Source: Pseudomonas kielensis (GTDB taxonomy: Bacteria; Pseudomonadota; Gammaproteobacteria; Pseudomonadales; Pseudomonadaceae). From it: 64,000 nt of DNA. Location of the stretch: the NCBI RefSeq assembly GCF_014236655.1, contig NZ_JACMYG010000012.1, positions 62,001 through 126,000 of the forward strand, in the 5' to 3' direction. A program made the translations under genes and the position numbers. The notes beneath the pieces are model-generated. The model saw only the letters and a list, made by a program, of their open reading frames with translations. It ran no database searches and was not told where the DNA came from. Positions 8,897 through 17,185 of this stretch are shown here, piece by piece. How positions within the stretch are numbered: the stretch's first letter is position 1; each line of letters begins with the position of its first letter.

Positions 8897-8957
8897 CGAA
8901 TAGCCTGGCGGCCGTTGCACGGCAACCGCCACCGGGCGCCAACCAAGGAGCTTCACC

Positions 8958-9668
8958 ATGCAGGCCACACTGGAACACATGACCGTCTGGGGGCTGATCA
9001 GCGACGCCAGTCTGTTGGTCAAAGCCGTCATGCTCACGCTGTTACTGGCATCCGTGCTCAGCTGGTACCTGATTATTGCCCGCAGCCGTGTGCTGCGTCA
9101 GCGCGAGCGCCAGGCCAACGCATTCATCCAGCGCTTTCGCAGCGCCCCGGACTTGCAGCCGCTGTACCGCGAGACCGCGCAGGGCAGCGATCCCGAGGCT
9201 GGCATCGAACCGGTTTTCCATAGCGGCTTGCAGGCCTTCAGCCAATTGCGCCAGCACCCCGGCAACACCCCCGAGGTGGTGCTCGAAGGTGTGGAGCGCG
9301 CGATGTTCGTGGCCCTCAGCGAGCAGGAGATCAAGCTGGAAAAGGGTCTGCAGTTTCTCGCCACGGTCGGTTCGGTCAGCCCTTACATCGGCCTGTTCGG
9401 CACCGTATGGGGGATCATGAACGCCTTCCTCGGCCTGTCCCAAGTGCAACAGGCAAGCTTGTCCACGGTGGCACCGGGCATCGCCGAAGCGCTGATCGCC
9501 ACGGCCATCGGCCTGTTCGCGGCGATTCCGGCGGTGATTGCCTACAACCGTTTTTCCGCCCGCAGCCAGACCCTGCTGACCCGTTACTACGCCTTCGGCA
9601 ATGAGCTGCAGGTACGCCTGCACCGCACGTTGCACGGCGGCTCCATCAACCTGGCCGTAGCCGCCTGA
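8958..9668 (+). CDS. exbB: ExbB/TolQ-type proton channel protein
   Basis: 236 residues. It belongs to the MotA/TolQ/ExbB family: an N-terminal transmembrane helix near residues 22-42, a cytoplasmic region, and two C-terminal helices containing the conserved GLFGTVWGIM and GIAEALIATAIGLFAAIPAV segments that form the proton pore with ExbD. Length matches ExbB rather than TolQ systems, and no tolR/tolA/tolB or pal follows. AAGGAG lies just before the ATG. The next gene, exbD, starts 14 bp downstream. It probably energises the phytase-associated receptor. Confidence 0.88.
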   Translation: MQATLEHMTVWGLISDASLLVKAVMLTLLLASVLSWYLIIARSRVLRQRERQANAFIQRFRSAPDLQPLYRETAQGSDPEAGIEPVFHSGLQAFSQLRQHPGNTPEVVLEGVERAMFVALSEQEIKLEKGLQFLATVGSVSPYIGLFGTVWGIMNAFLGLSQVQQASLSTVAPGIAEALIATAIGLFAAIPAVIAYNRFSARSQTLLTRYYAFGNELQVRLHRTLHGGSINLAVAA

Positions 9669-9682
9669 GCAGGAGAGAGCCG

Positions 9683-10129
9683 ATGTTAGTCAGGCCGCAA
9701 CGCAAACACGGGCCCAAGGCCGAAATGAACGTCGTGCCCTATATCGACGTGATGCTGGTGCTGTTGGTGATTTTCATGGTCACCGCGCCGATGCTCACCC
9801 AGGGGGTGAAGATCGAGCTGCCCAAGGTCGCCAGTGAAGCCTTGGCCACCGACAGTCGCCAACAGATCCTGACGCTGTCGGTGAAGGCCGAGGGCGGTTA
9901 TTACTGGAACCTGGGGGGTGAACTCGACACTCGGCAGCAGACCGACAGCGCACTGACCCTGGACGAGATGCGGGCCAAGGTCACGGACATCGTTGCGGCC
10001 AACAGCCAGACCCAGGTCTACATCCGCGCCGACAAAGACGCCGGCTACGGCACGGTGGTGGCGGCCATGGCGGCGTTGCAGCAGGGCGGGGTGAGCAACC
10101 TCGGACTGGTTACCGAGGCGCCGCAATGA
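9683..10129 (+). CDS. exbD: ExbD/TolR-type biopolymer transport protein
   Basis: 148 residues: short basic cytoplasmic N-terminus, one transmembrane helix (about 20-42) containing the essential aspartate in PYIDVMLVLLV (Asp22), and a periplasmic domain ending with the IRADKDAGYG..V.AM..L...G motif typical of ExbD/TolR. It couples proton flow to TonB. GGAGAGAG serves as ribosome site. Its stop overlaps the tonB start (ATGA at 10126-10129), implying translational coupling. Confidence 0.88.
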   Translation: MLVRPQRKHGPKAEMNVVPYIDVMLVLLVIFMVTAPMLTQGVKIELPKVASEALATDSRQQILTLSVKAEGGYYWNLGGELDTRQQTDSALTLDEMRAKVTDIVAANSQTQVYIRADKDAGYGTVVAAMAALQQGGVSNLGLVTEAPQ

Positions 10130-10920
10130 CCAGCATGAGCATGGCCCATCCAGAACTGGGGGTGCCACGCGCCGATCACTCGGGCTTCTGGCGCAATGGC
10201 CTGGCGGCGGGTCTGGCGGTGGCGCTGCATGTGCTGGTCCTGGCCTTGCTGGTGCATACCTGGTCGGTGCAGATGCCAGCGCCTGCGCCGCAAGCCGTGT
10301 TGCGGACCCAGTTGGTGATGTTGCCCCCGGCGCCGCCAGCTCCCGCCGCGGAACCGCTGCCAGCGGTGGTCGAGCCAGCACCGCCTGCGCCGGCAGTGGC
10401 CACGCCGGTGCTCCCGGCTCCGGTCAAGCCGACGGTCGACCCGCAGATCCAGGCCCGCAAACTGGAACAGGCGACCCTCGCTCGCAAGCGGGTCGAAGAG
10501 CAGCGCACGCGTGAGGCCGAGCAACAACGTCAGCGCGTGGCCCAGGATCAACAGCGCACACGCGAGGCCGAGCAGCAACGCCTGGCCCAGCATCAGGCAG
10601 ACCAGGCGCGCCAGGCAGCCGAACGCGCGCGCCAGCAGGCGGCGGCCGACAGTCGTCAGTACCTGCCGTTGAGCAAGGAGGCGCCGGATTATCCGCAGCG
10701 GGCCCTGGACAAGAACATCGAGGGCGACTGCTCGGTGGAGTACACCGTCAACCCCCAGGGCAAGGTGGAAAACCCGAGGGTGCTCGACGGCTGCCATCCG
10801 TTGTTCATGCGTCCGTCACTGGCGGCGGCCAACACCTTTCGCTACCAGCCACGGCTGGTGGACGGCCGCGCGGTGGCCGTGCCGGCGGTGCGCAATACCT
10901 TCCATTATCGGATCAAGTGA
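10126..10920 (+). CDS. tonB: TonB energy transducer
   Basis: 264 residues. One transmembrane helix near residues 26-47, a Pro/Ala-rich segment (about 50-105), then an Arg/Gln/Glu-rich stretch (about 108-180) predicted to be a long coiled coil in place of the usual Lys-Pro repeats, and a C-terminal TonB domain from about 185 with YPQRALDKNIEG and the final FRY and FHYRIK strands. The C-terminal domain has a Cys pair (the DCSV and DGCHP motifs), as in TolA/TonB hybrids. The coiled-coil spacer makes it look TolA-like, but the exbB-exbD neighbours and receptor favour TonB. It ends the operon, before a strong hairpin. Confidence 0.82.
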   Translation: MTSMSMAHPELGVPRADHSGFWRNGLAAGLAVALHVLVLALLVHTWSVQMPAPAPQAVLRTQLVMLPPAPPAPAAEPLPAVVEPAPPAPAVATPVLPAPVKPTVDPQIQARKLEQATLARKRVEEQRTREAEQQRQRVAQDQQRTREAEQQRLAQHQADQARQAAERARQQAAADSRQYLPLSKEAPDYPQRALDKNIEGDCSVEYTVNPQGKVENPRVLDGCHPLFMRPSLAAANTFRYQPRLVDGRAVAVPAVRNTFHYRIK

Positions 10921-10930
10921 GGTGGGGGGC

Positions 10931-10963
10931 AGGGGATTGGCGCCAGGGAGGCGCCAATCCCCT
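10931..10963. terminator. Bidirectional hairpin between tonB and amidase gene
   Basis: A perfect 14-bp inverted repeat (AGGGGATTGGCGCC / GGCGCCAATCCCCT) with a 5-nt loop sits between the convergent tonB and amidase genes. There is no T-run on either side, so if it terminates transcription it may do so weakly or with Rho; the position is right for a shared terminator. Confidence 0.6.
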
Positions 10964-10968
10964 GTGGG

Positions 10969-12678
10969 TCAAAGTGGCGGGGTGCGTGGCGGGATCAGGC
11001 GCTTGGAACCGGTGGACTCGAACGCCGAGGCAAACCGCAGCAGGGCCGAATCGTCATAGGCACGACCGGCGAAGGTCAGCCCTACGGGCATGCCGATGTC
11101 CGGCATGATGCCCATGGGCACGGTGACGGTTGGCACGCCCAGGTGGCGGATCGCGAGGTTGCCGTTGGCCACCCACACGCCGTTGCTCCAGGCGATATCC
11201 GCGGCCGCCGGGTCGACATCGGCATTGGCCGGCGCCACGTCGGCGACGGTCGGGAACAGCACGGCGTCGAGCCCCAGGCGGTCCATCCACTCTTCGAGGT
11301 CGATGCGCCGGGTCTGTTCCAGGCCACGCAGGCCGTCAGGCACCGTGCTGATCTGGTCCCAGGGGGTGATGCCGCGTTCGGCCATGCGCACGTATTCGTC
11401 CATGCCGGCGACCAGGTCGCCTTCGCGGTTGGGCAGGGTGCCAGGGTCGTGGGGGAAAATCAGCGCGCCGTCGACGTCCACCAGGCGGTGCAACTGTGGA
11501 TCGCCGTTGGCCTGCAGGAAATCGTCGAAGGCCCAGGCCGTCAGGTCCCACAGTTCGTGATGGAGGAACTCCTTGGAGACCAGGCCACGGGTAAACACGG
11601 TCGGCGCACCGGGGCGATCGCCTTCGCAGTTGGAGACCAGCGGGAAGTCAACTTCGAGGACTTCGGCTCCAGCCGCTTCCAGGGCCTTGCGCGCGTCTTG
11701 CCAGAGGCCGATCACCGACGCTCGGGTGTGGATGCGTTGCCCGGTCGGGCCACCGATTCCTGGCGCGGCGCTGGTACCGGCATCCGGGTCGGCGTTGATG
11801 AACATGCGGGGCACGCCGAAGCGTTTTCCGGCGAGGGCCTGGGCGTTGGCGGCCAGCGCCGGGTAGGACGCCGGACGCACCGAGGTCACGCTGGGGATCG
11901 GCACCCAGGGTTGCAGGCGCCACAGGTCGCCACGGGTATCGGGATCCTCGGCGACCACGATGTCGAGGACTTCCAGCAGGTCGGCCATGGTGCGGGCAAA
12001 GGGCACCACCACGTCCATGGTCGGGGTCAACGGCCAGTTGCCGCGCACCGAGATCACCCCGCGCGACGGCGTGTAGGCGCACAGGCCATTGTTCGACGCT
12101 GGCCCACGACCGCTCGACCAGGTTTCCTCGGCCAGGCCGAAGGCGGCAAAACTGGCTGCGGTTGCCGTGCCGGCCCCATTGGAGGAGCCGGAGGCGAAGG
12201 GCGCGGTGAGGTAGGCGGCGTTGTAGGGGCTTTCGGCACGGCCGTAGACCCCACGCTGCATGCCGCCGTTGGCCATCGGGGGCATGTTGGTCTTGCCCAG
12301 GCAGATCGCCCCGGCGCCACGCAGCCGTTCGATGGTGAACGCATCGCGGTAGGCGATCAGGTTGACGAAGGCCGGGCTGCCGGAGGCGGCGGTGAGGCCC
12401 TTGACCAGATAGCTGTCCTTGGCGGTGTAGGGGATGCCATCCAGCGGCCCGAGGACCTGGCCCTTGGCACGCCGGTCATCGCTGGCCTGGGCTTCCTGCA
12501 GCGCATCCGGGTTGGCCACCACCACGGCATTCAGCGCGGTGGGGGTGTCGGCGCCATCGTAGGCGGCGATTCGCGCAAGGTAGGCCTGGACCAGCTCAAC
12601 CGAAGTTGTCTGACCGGATTCGAGCGCAGCCCGCAGCTGCGCAATGGATACCTCGGTGACCTCAAACTGCTGTTTCAT
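10969..12678 (-). CDS. Amidase signature family hydrolase
   Basis: 569 residues, typical for amidase signature enzymes (450-600). The N-terminal part has the DGIPYTAKDS segment with the catalytic Lys at about 87 and the cis-Ser region ASGSSNGAG (162-169). The nucleophile region reads EETWSSGRGPAS (184-195) in place of the usual GTDTGGSIRxPA, so Ser189 aligns with the nucleophile while the oxyanion glycines are changed. Enzymes of this group hydrolyse amide bonds in diverse substrates; the variant motif suggests an uncommon one. No signal peptide. It converges on tonB and diverges from the ParD-like/map operon. Confidence 0.8.
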   Translation of the reverse strand: MKQQFEVTEVSIAQLRAALESGQTTSVELVQAYLARIAAYDGADTPTALNAVVVANPDALQEAQASDDRRAKGQVLGPLDGIPYTAKDSYLVKGLTAASGSPAFVNLIAYRDAFTIERLRGAGAICLGKTNMPPMANGGMQRGVYGRAESPYNAAYLTAPFASGSSNGAGTATAASFAAFGLAEETWSSGRGPASNNGLCAYTPSRGVISVRGNWPLTPTMDVVVPFARTMADLLEVLDIVVAEDPDTRGDLWRLQPWVPIPSVTSVRPASYPALAANAQALAGKRFGVPRMFINADPDAGTSAAPGIGGPTGQRIHTRASVIGLWQDARKALEAAGAEVLEVDFPLVSNCEGDRPGAPTVFTRGLVSKEFLHHELWDLTAWAFDDFLQANGDPQLHRLVDVDGALIFPHDPGTLPNREGDLVAGMDEYVRMAERGITPWDQISTVPDGLRGLEQTRRIDLEEWMDRLGLDAVLFPTVADVAPANADVDPAAADIAWSNGVWVANGNLAIRHLGVPTVTVPMGIMPDIGMPVGLTFAGRAYDDSALLRFASAFESTGSKRLIPPRTPPL

Positions 12679-12863
12679 ATCGGCTCTCGTTGCACTGTAT
12701 TACCCGCCAGGGTCCGGGCTTGCGCCCTGAGCGGGCTATTTAACACCAAGGCGCGGTTAAAAGAATCAGCCCAGGGGATTTTCGCGGACCATCACCCCAG
12801 GGGAAGGACGCCTTCACCGACCCCGGTAAACCGCCAATTGCGATTGCGCCCGGGACTGGCGTA

Positions 12864-12880
12864 ATATACGAAACGTATAT
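12864..12880. promoter_or_regulatory. Palindromic operator candidate before ParD-like/map operon
   Basis: ATATACG-AAA-CGTATAT is a perfect 7-bp inverted repeat 21 bp upstream of the ParD-like ATG, in an AT-rich stretch likely to contain the promoter. Antitoxin-family DNA-binding proteins commonly autoregulate through such repeats, so this is a good candidate operator. No binding data. Confidence 0.5.
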
Positions 12881-12900
12881 ATTTCATATTGAGTGACCCC

Positions 12901-13167
12901 ATGGGTATCGTAAAAATTTCCGAAGGCATGCATGAGAACCTGCGTGTCGCCAGCGATGCGCTCAGCCGCTCGATCAACGCCCAGGCCGAGCACTGGATGC
13001 GCATTGGCATGTTGAGCGAGTTGCATCCCAACCTCGACCACAGCGATATCTGCCGCTTGCTGATTCGTGCCGAACAGGCGGGTGGCCTGGACTTGAACCA
13101 GCTGTGCGCGCCAGCGGACCAGGCCTTGAGTCCGGCAGTGCGGGCGGTCGGGGGGGGCACGCGATGA
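12901..13167 (+). CDS. ParD-like antitoxin family protein
   Basis: 88 residues. The first part (MGIVKISEGMHENLRVASDA) and a helix with RSINAQAEHWMRIGM match the ParD-like family (ribbon-helix-helix type, PF11903-like) annotated as type II antitoxins. It lacks a recognisable ParE or other toxin beside it; instead its stop overlaps the start of a methionine aminopeptidase (ATGA at 13164-13167). I chose the ATG at 12901; a TTG twelve bases earlier is possible. It may regulate the map copy from the palindrome upstream rather than act as a true antitoxin. Confidence 0.75.
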   Translation: MGIVKISEGMHENLRVASDALSRSINAQAEHWMRIGMLSELHPNLDHSDICRLLIRAEQAGGLDLNQLCAPADQALSPAVRAVGGGTR

Positions 13168-13955
13168 GTGCGAAAGTCCCGCTCAATACCCCGGCACAGA
13201 TCGCCCAGTCCCGTACAGCCGGAATGCTCGCCGCTGAAGTGCTGGCGATGATCACCCCGCACGTCAAGGCGGGGGTCACCACCGACCAGTTGGATAAAAT
13301 CTGCCACGACTACATCGTCAACGTGCAGAAAGCCATTCCCGGCAACGTCGGTTATCACGGCTTCCCGAAAACCGTGTGCGCCTCGGTCAATCAGGTGGTC
13401 TGCCATGGCATCCCTTCGGGCAAGGCCCTGCGCGACGGCGATATCCTCAACATCGATATCGCGGTGGTCAAGGATGGCTGGTACGGCGACACCAGCCGCA
13501 TGTACTACGTCGGCGAACCAAGCGCAGACGCCCGGCGCCTGGTCGAGACCACCTATGAAGCAATGTGTGCCGGGATCCGCACCGTGCGCCCGGGCTCGAC
13601 CCTGGGCGATATCGGCCATGCGATCCAGACCGTGGCCCACCGCGAGGGCTACAGCGTGGTGCGCGAGTACTGCGGTCACGGCATCGGCAAGGTCTATCAC
13701 GACGAGCCGCAGGTGCTGCACTACGGCCATCCTGGCCAGGGCCTGATCCTCAAGCCGGGGATGATCTTCACCATCGAACCGATGCTCAACGCCGGTAAGC
13801 CCCACACCCGGACCCTGGGTGACCGCTGGACGGTGGTGACCAAGGATCACTCGCTCTCGGCGCAGTGGGAGCACATGGTGGCGGTGACCGCCGATGGCTT
13901 CGAGGTGCTGAGCCCCTGGCCGGACACCCCGGCCGGGTTTGCGCCGATTGTTTGA
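13164..13955 (+). CDS. map: Type I methionine aminopeptidase, second-copy type
   Basis: 263 residues, matching MAP-I length. All five metal ligands are in place: Asp98 (NIDIA), Asp109 (YGDTSR), His172 (CGHGIG), Glu205 (TIEPML) and Glu236 (WEHM), with His81 of VVCHGIPS in the substrate pocket. The enzyme removes N-terminal methionine from new proteins. It starts inside the stop of the ParD-like gene, so translation is coupled. In Pseudomonas the housekeeping map is normally beside rpsB, so this is probably an accessory copy. Earlier in-frame starts would extend into the ParD-like gene and are not needed. Confidence 0.88.
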   Translation: MSAKVPLNTPAQIAQSRTAGMLAAEVLAMITPHVKAGVTTDQLDKICHDYIVNVQKAIPGNVGYHGFPKTVCASVNQVVCHGIPSGKALRDGDILNIDIAVVKDGWYGDTSRMYYVGEPSADARRLVETTYEAMCAGIRTVRPGSTLGDIGHAIQTVAHREGYSVVREYCGHGIGKVYHDEPQVLHYGHPGQGLILKPGMIFTIEPMLNAGKPHTRTLGDRWTVVTKDHSLSAQWEHMVAVTADGFEVLSPWPDTPAGFAPIV

Positions 13956-14045
13956 TCGCCAAGTCTTGCACTCAGAAAAGCCCGTGCTCGATTGGCGGGC
14001 TTGGCTAGACTCCAGGGTCGAGCCCTGACCTGAGCCGAGTTGCCT

Positions 14046-14498
14046 ATGACCCTCAAACTGCTACGTGCCGATGCCTCCAGCCTTGATCAAGTCGCCGGTC
14101 TGTTCGACGCCTACCGAGGTTTCTATGGCCAGCCGGCGAACCTGCCTCAGTCACGGCAGTTCCTGGCCGAGCGCCTGGCCCGCGACGAATCGGTGATCTT
14201 CTATGCGCAGGATGAGTCCGGCCAGGCGCTGGGTTTCGTGCAGTTGTACCCCAGTTTTTCCTCGATCGATGCCCATCGCACCTGGCTGCTCAGCGACCTG
14301 TTCACCGCCTCCCAGGCCCGCGGACGCGGGGTAGGGACCTTGTTGATGAACGCCGCCCGGGACTTTGCCCTGGCCACCGGGGCCAAGGGCTTGGTCCTGG
14401 AAACCGCCACGGACAACCACACCGCGCAACGCCTGTATGAGTCACTGGGCTACGTCCGCGACCCCGGCTACTACACCTATTGCCTGGACCTGAAATAA
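14046..14498 (+). CDS. GNAT family N-acetyltransferase
   Basis: 150 residues. The acetyl-CoA binding motif A is seen as LFTASQARGRGVGTLLM (around 90-107), followed by the ETATDN..A..LYESLGY motif B that closes the GNAT fold. These transfer an acetyl group to an amine of a small molecule or protein; substrate unknown. The ATG at 14046 is preferred over a TTG two codons earlier. It stands alone between map and a REP element. Confidence 0.85.
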   Translation: MTLKLLRADASSLDQVAGLFDAYRGFYGQPANLPQSRQFLAERLARDESVIFYAQDESGQALGFVQLYPSFSSIDAHRTWLLSDLFTASQARGRGVGTLLMNAARDFALATGAKGLVLETATDNHTAQRLYESLGYVRDPGYYTYCLDLK

Positions 14499-14512
14499 CC
14501 TGGGTCGACGCC

Positions 14513-14557
14513 CGTGTAGGAGCGAGCTTGCTCGCGATGGACGTCAACGATGACGGG
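14513..14557 (+). repeat. Single REP element
   Basis: GTGTAGGAGCGAGCTTGCTC followed by GCGATGGACGTCAACGATGACG: the REP hairpin plus the CGTCA-ACGA-TGACG dyad shared by the copies at 21811, 37731 and 54961. No inverted partner is clear, so this looks like half of a REPIN. It sits between the acetyltransferase and MATE genes. Confidence 0.7.
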
Positions 14558-14681
14558 TACTGCCTGGAGGCATGCGGCACCCGGCGGATCTTGGCGGGCA
14601 CGCCAGTGCCTATAAGGTGCGGAGTGATTTGCCGTAGACTGCGGCGAGCACATTCTCTTGCTCGTCCGAGATGGATCCTCC

Positions 14682-16040
14682 ATGCACAACCCGGCTCCGC
14701 AACATCCCCTCTGGAAAATCTACCTGCTGTTCCTCGCCCCGATGGTGCTGTCGAATTTCCTGCAGTCGATGTCGGGGACGGTCAACAGTATCTACATCGG
14801 TCAGATGCTCGGCACCCAGGCGTTGGCGGCGGTGTCCGGGATGTTCCCCATCGTGTTTTTCTTCATTGCCCTGGTGATCGGCCTGGGCGCTGGCGCCGGG
14901 GTATTGATTGGGCAGGCCTGGGGCGCGCGGGAGCCAGCGATGGTCAAGGCCATCGCCGGCACCACGCTGCTGCTGGGAGCGCTGATCGGCCTGGTGGCGG
15001 CGTTGCTGGGCAGTGTGTTCGCCCGGCAGGCATTGCAGGGCTTGGGCACCCCGGCGGACGTGCTGGAGGATGCGGTCGCCTATGCCCGGGTGATGATGTG
15101 GACCATGCCGCTGCTGTTGGTGTTTGTGCTGTTCACCCAGTTGTTGCGCGGGGTCAGCGATACGCTGTCGCCTTTGTTGGCGCTGGTGGTGTCGACCTGC
15201 ATTGGCCTGTTGCTGACGCCGGCGTTGATTCGCGGCTGGTTCGGCTTGCCCCAGATGGGCATCCAGAGTGCGGCGTGGGCGGGCCTGGCGGGTAACCTGG
15301 CGGCGATGCTGTGGTTGGTCTGGCGCCTGAACCGCAAGGCCCATGTGCTGGCGCCGGATCGCGCCCTGCTGGCGGCGATGCGCCTGGACCGGGTGATCCT
15401 GGCCAAGGTGCTGCGGATCGGCTTGCCCACGGGGCTGCAGATGGTGGTGATTTCGCTGTCCGAACTGGTGATCCTGGCGTTGGTCAACCAGCACGGTTCC
15501 CAGGCCACGGCGGCGTACGGCGCGGTCACGCAGATCGTCAACTACGTGCAGTTTCCCGCGCTGTCGATCGCCATCACCGCCTCGATTCTCGGGGCCCAGG
15601 CCATTGGCGCCGGGCGCGTCGAGCGCATTGGCCCGATCCTGCGCACGGGCCTGTTGATCAACGTCTGGTTGACTGGCGGCCTGGTGCTGCTGGGCTACCT
15701 GTTGTCGCACTGGCTGCTGGGGTTGTTCATCACGGAGCCGGCGACCCAGGCACAGGCCCAGCACCTGTTGCACATCATGCTCTGGAGCATGCTGGTGTTC
15801 GGCTTCCAGTCGGTGATTGGCGGGATCATGCGGGCCAGCGGTACGGTGCTGGTGCCGGTGGCGATCTCGCTGTTTTGCATCCTCGGTGTCGAGTTGCCGG
15901 TGGCCTACCTGCTCAATGCACATTTCGGTCTGCCCGGGGTGTGGATGGCTTTTCCAGTGGCCTACCTGAGCATGCTGGCCCTGCAGACGGCCTACTACCG
16001 GCTGGTGTGGCGCCATCAGAAGATCGAACGCCTGGTGTAG
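14682..16040 (+). CDS. MATE family multidrug/sodium antiporter
   Basis: 452 residues with about twelve hydrophobic helices in two similar halves, as in MATE transporters. Features include the N-terminal FLAPMVLSNFLQS helix, the MLGTQALAAVSG segment and, in the second half, GLPTGLQMVVISLSEL. MATE proteins export cationic drugs or metabolites from the inner membrane in exchange for sodium or protons. The ATG at 14682 begins MHNPAPQHPLW; an upstream GTG/TTG extension is not conserved-looking. No regulator is next to it, so the substrate is unknown. Confidence 0.85.
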   Translation: MHNPAPQHPLWKIYLLFLAPMVLSNFLQSMSGTVNSIYIGQMLGTQALAAVSGMFPIVFFFIALVIGLGAGAGVLIGQAWGAREPAMVKAIAGTTLLLGALIGLVAALLGSVFARQALQGLGTPADVLEDAVAYARVMMWTMPLLLVFVLFTQLLRGVSDTLSPLLALVVSTCIGLLLTPALIRGWFGLPQMGIQSAAWAGLAGNLAAMLWLVWRLNRKAHVLAPDRALLAAMRLDRVILAKVLRIGLPTGLQMVVISLSELVILALVNQHGSQATAAYGAVTQIVNYVQFPALSIAITASILGAQAIGAGRVERIGPILRTGLLINVWLTGGLVLLGYLLSHWLLGLFITEPATQAQAQHLLHIMLWSMLVFGFQSVIGGIMRASGTVLVPVAISLFCILGVELPVAYLLNAHFGLPGVWMAFPVAYLSMLALQTAYYRLVWRHQKIERLV

Positions 16041-16088
16041 GGCAACTGCCCGTGCCGTTGCCACGGCCCGGGCGTTTGTCGGTTGCGC

Positions 16089-16742
16089 TTACTTCGGCGC
16101 TGGCGTGGTGCGCAGATACGGCAGGTGGATGTCCAGGCTGCCGTACTGGTTCCGGGCCTGTTCATCGTTGAGTGCCAGGGCGACGATCACGTCCTGGCCC
16201 GCCTGCCAGTTGGCCGGCGTCGCCAGCGGGACGTTGTAAGTCAGCTGCAAGGCATCCAGGGCGCGCAGCACCTCGGCAAAGTTGCGCCCGACGGACATCG
16301 GGTAAGTCATCGACAACTTGAGCTTCTTGTCTGGGCCGATGATGAACACCGAGCGCACCGTGGCGGTGTCGGCAGCCGTCCGGCCATCGGGCAGATAGGC
16401 CTCAGCCGGCAGCATGTCGAAGGCCTTGGACACGGCCAGGCCTTCGTCGGCAATGATCGGGAAGTCGGCCTTGGCGCGGCAGAAACCTTCGATGTCGGTC
16501 TTCCATTTCGTGTGCGACTCGGCGCTGTCCACGGACACGCCGATCACCTGGGTGCCACGCTTGGCCCACTCGGCGGCCAGTTGCGCCACCGCACCGAATT
16601 CGGTGGTGCACACCGGGGTGAAGTCCTTGGGATGAGAAAACAGAATCGCCCAGCCCGAGCCGATCCAGTCATGGAACTGGATCGGGCCTTGGTCCGTGTC
16701 GGCGCTGAAGTCGGGGACGAGGTCGTTGATGCGCAATGCCAT
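16089..16742 (-). CDS. lsfA: 1-Cys peroxiredoxin (Prx6 subfamily, LsfA)
   Basis: 217 residues. The peroxidatic cysteine lies in FTPVCTTE (Cys45) and the C-terminal half is the long Prx6 type with no resolving cysteine. Closest known relative by eye is Pseudomonas LsfA, which reduces peroxides and organic hydroperoxides in the cytoplasm and is tied to sulfate starvation and virulence. A mqo gene lies 2.8 kb away, as near P. aeruginosa lsfA. GGAGACTCCCAT on the reverse strand gives AAGGAGACTCCC as ribosome site. Confidence 0.88.
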   Translation of the reverse strand: MALRINDLVPDFSADTDQGPIQFHDWIGSGWAILFSHPKDFTPVCTTEFGAVAQLAAEWAKRGTQVIGVSVDSAESHTKWKTDIEGFCRAKADFPIIADEGLAVSKAFDMLPAEAYLPDGRTAADTATVRSVFIIGPDKKLKLSMTYPMSVGRNFAEVLRALDALQLTYNVPLATPANWQAGQDVIVALALNDEQARNQYGSLDIHLPYLRTTPAPK

Positions 16743-16912
16743 GGGAGTCTCCTTGTGTCGTGGGGTGAGGTGCAGCCTGACTCAGCCTAGTCGGGATTTG
16801 CCGCCTGGTCTGGCACCGGCAAACCGTTCGTCATCTCGCCCGCACCGAGGCGCGCGGCCGCCTTCCAACCAGTACGGCCCAGGCTTTCTGGACCTCAATC
16901 GGTGAGGTGACT

Positions 16913-17116
16913 ATGTCTACTGACTCGAGTTTCCAGGACGAGCCCCTGGAAGATGATCCATCCACTGTCGACCCGGCACCGGAGGACGACCCACGGGTGT
17001 CCGATCCGCTGGCGCGTCCGGATGTGGCGCCCCGCAAACGCTCTGAGGACTGGAACGAACCCAGCGAGGGCGATGGCATTCCCAGTGACAAGGATATGCC
17101 GCTGCCCAATGACTGA
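16913..17116 (+). CDS. Small acidic, disordered hypothetical protein
   Basis: 67 residues, rich in Asp, Glu, Pro and Ser and without hydrophobic core; it reads as intrinsically disordered. GGTGAGGTGACT precedes the ATG. Codon third positions are mostly G or C as in neighbours, supporting real coding. I do not recognise a family. A second protein of the same character lies 70 bp downstream at 17186-17401, and both lie divergent from lsfA. Confidence 0.6.
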   Translation: MSTDSSFQDEPLEDDPSTVDPAPEDDPRVSDPLARPDVAPRKRSEDWNEPSEGDGIPSDKDMPLPND

Positions 17117-17185
17117 TTGCCATTTGAACCGCACGCCTGGCGGGGCCGGATGCCCCCTCAGGCGTCTTTAATGAGGTGTACGACG

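Noticed and set aside
14480..15295. Long plus-strand frame starting in the REP element and overlapping the MATE gene
   Set aside because: Out of frame with the clear MATE coding region and starting with REP-derived residues.
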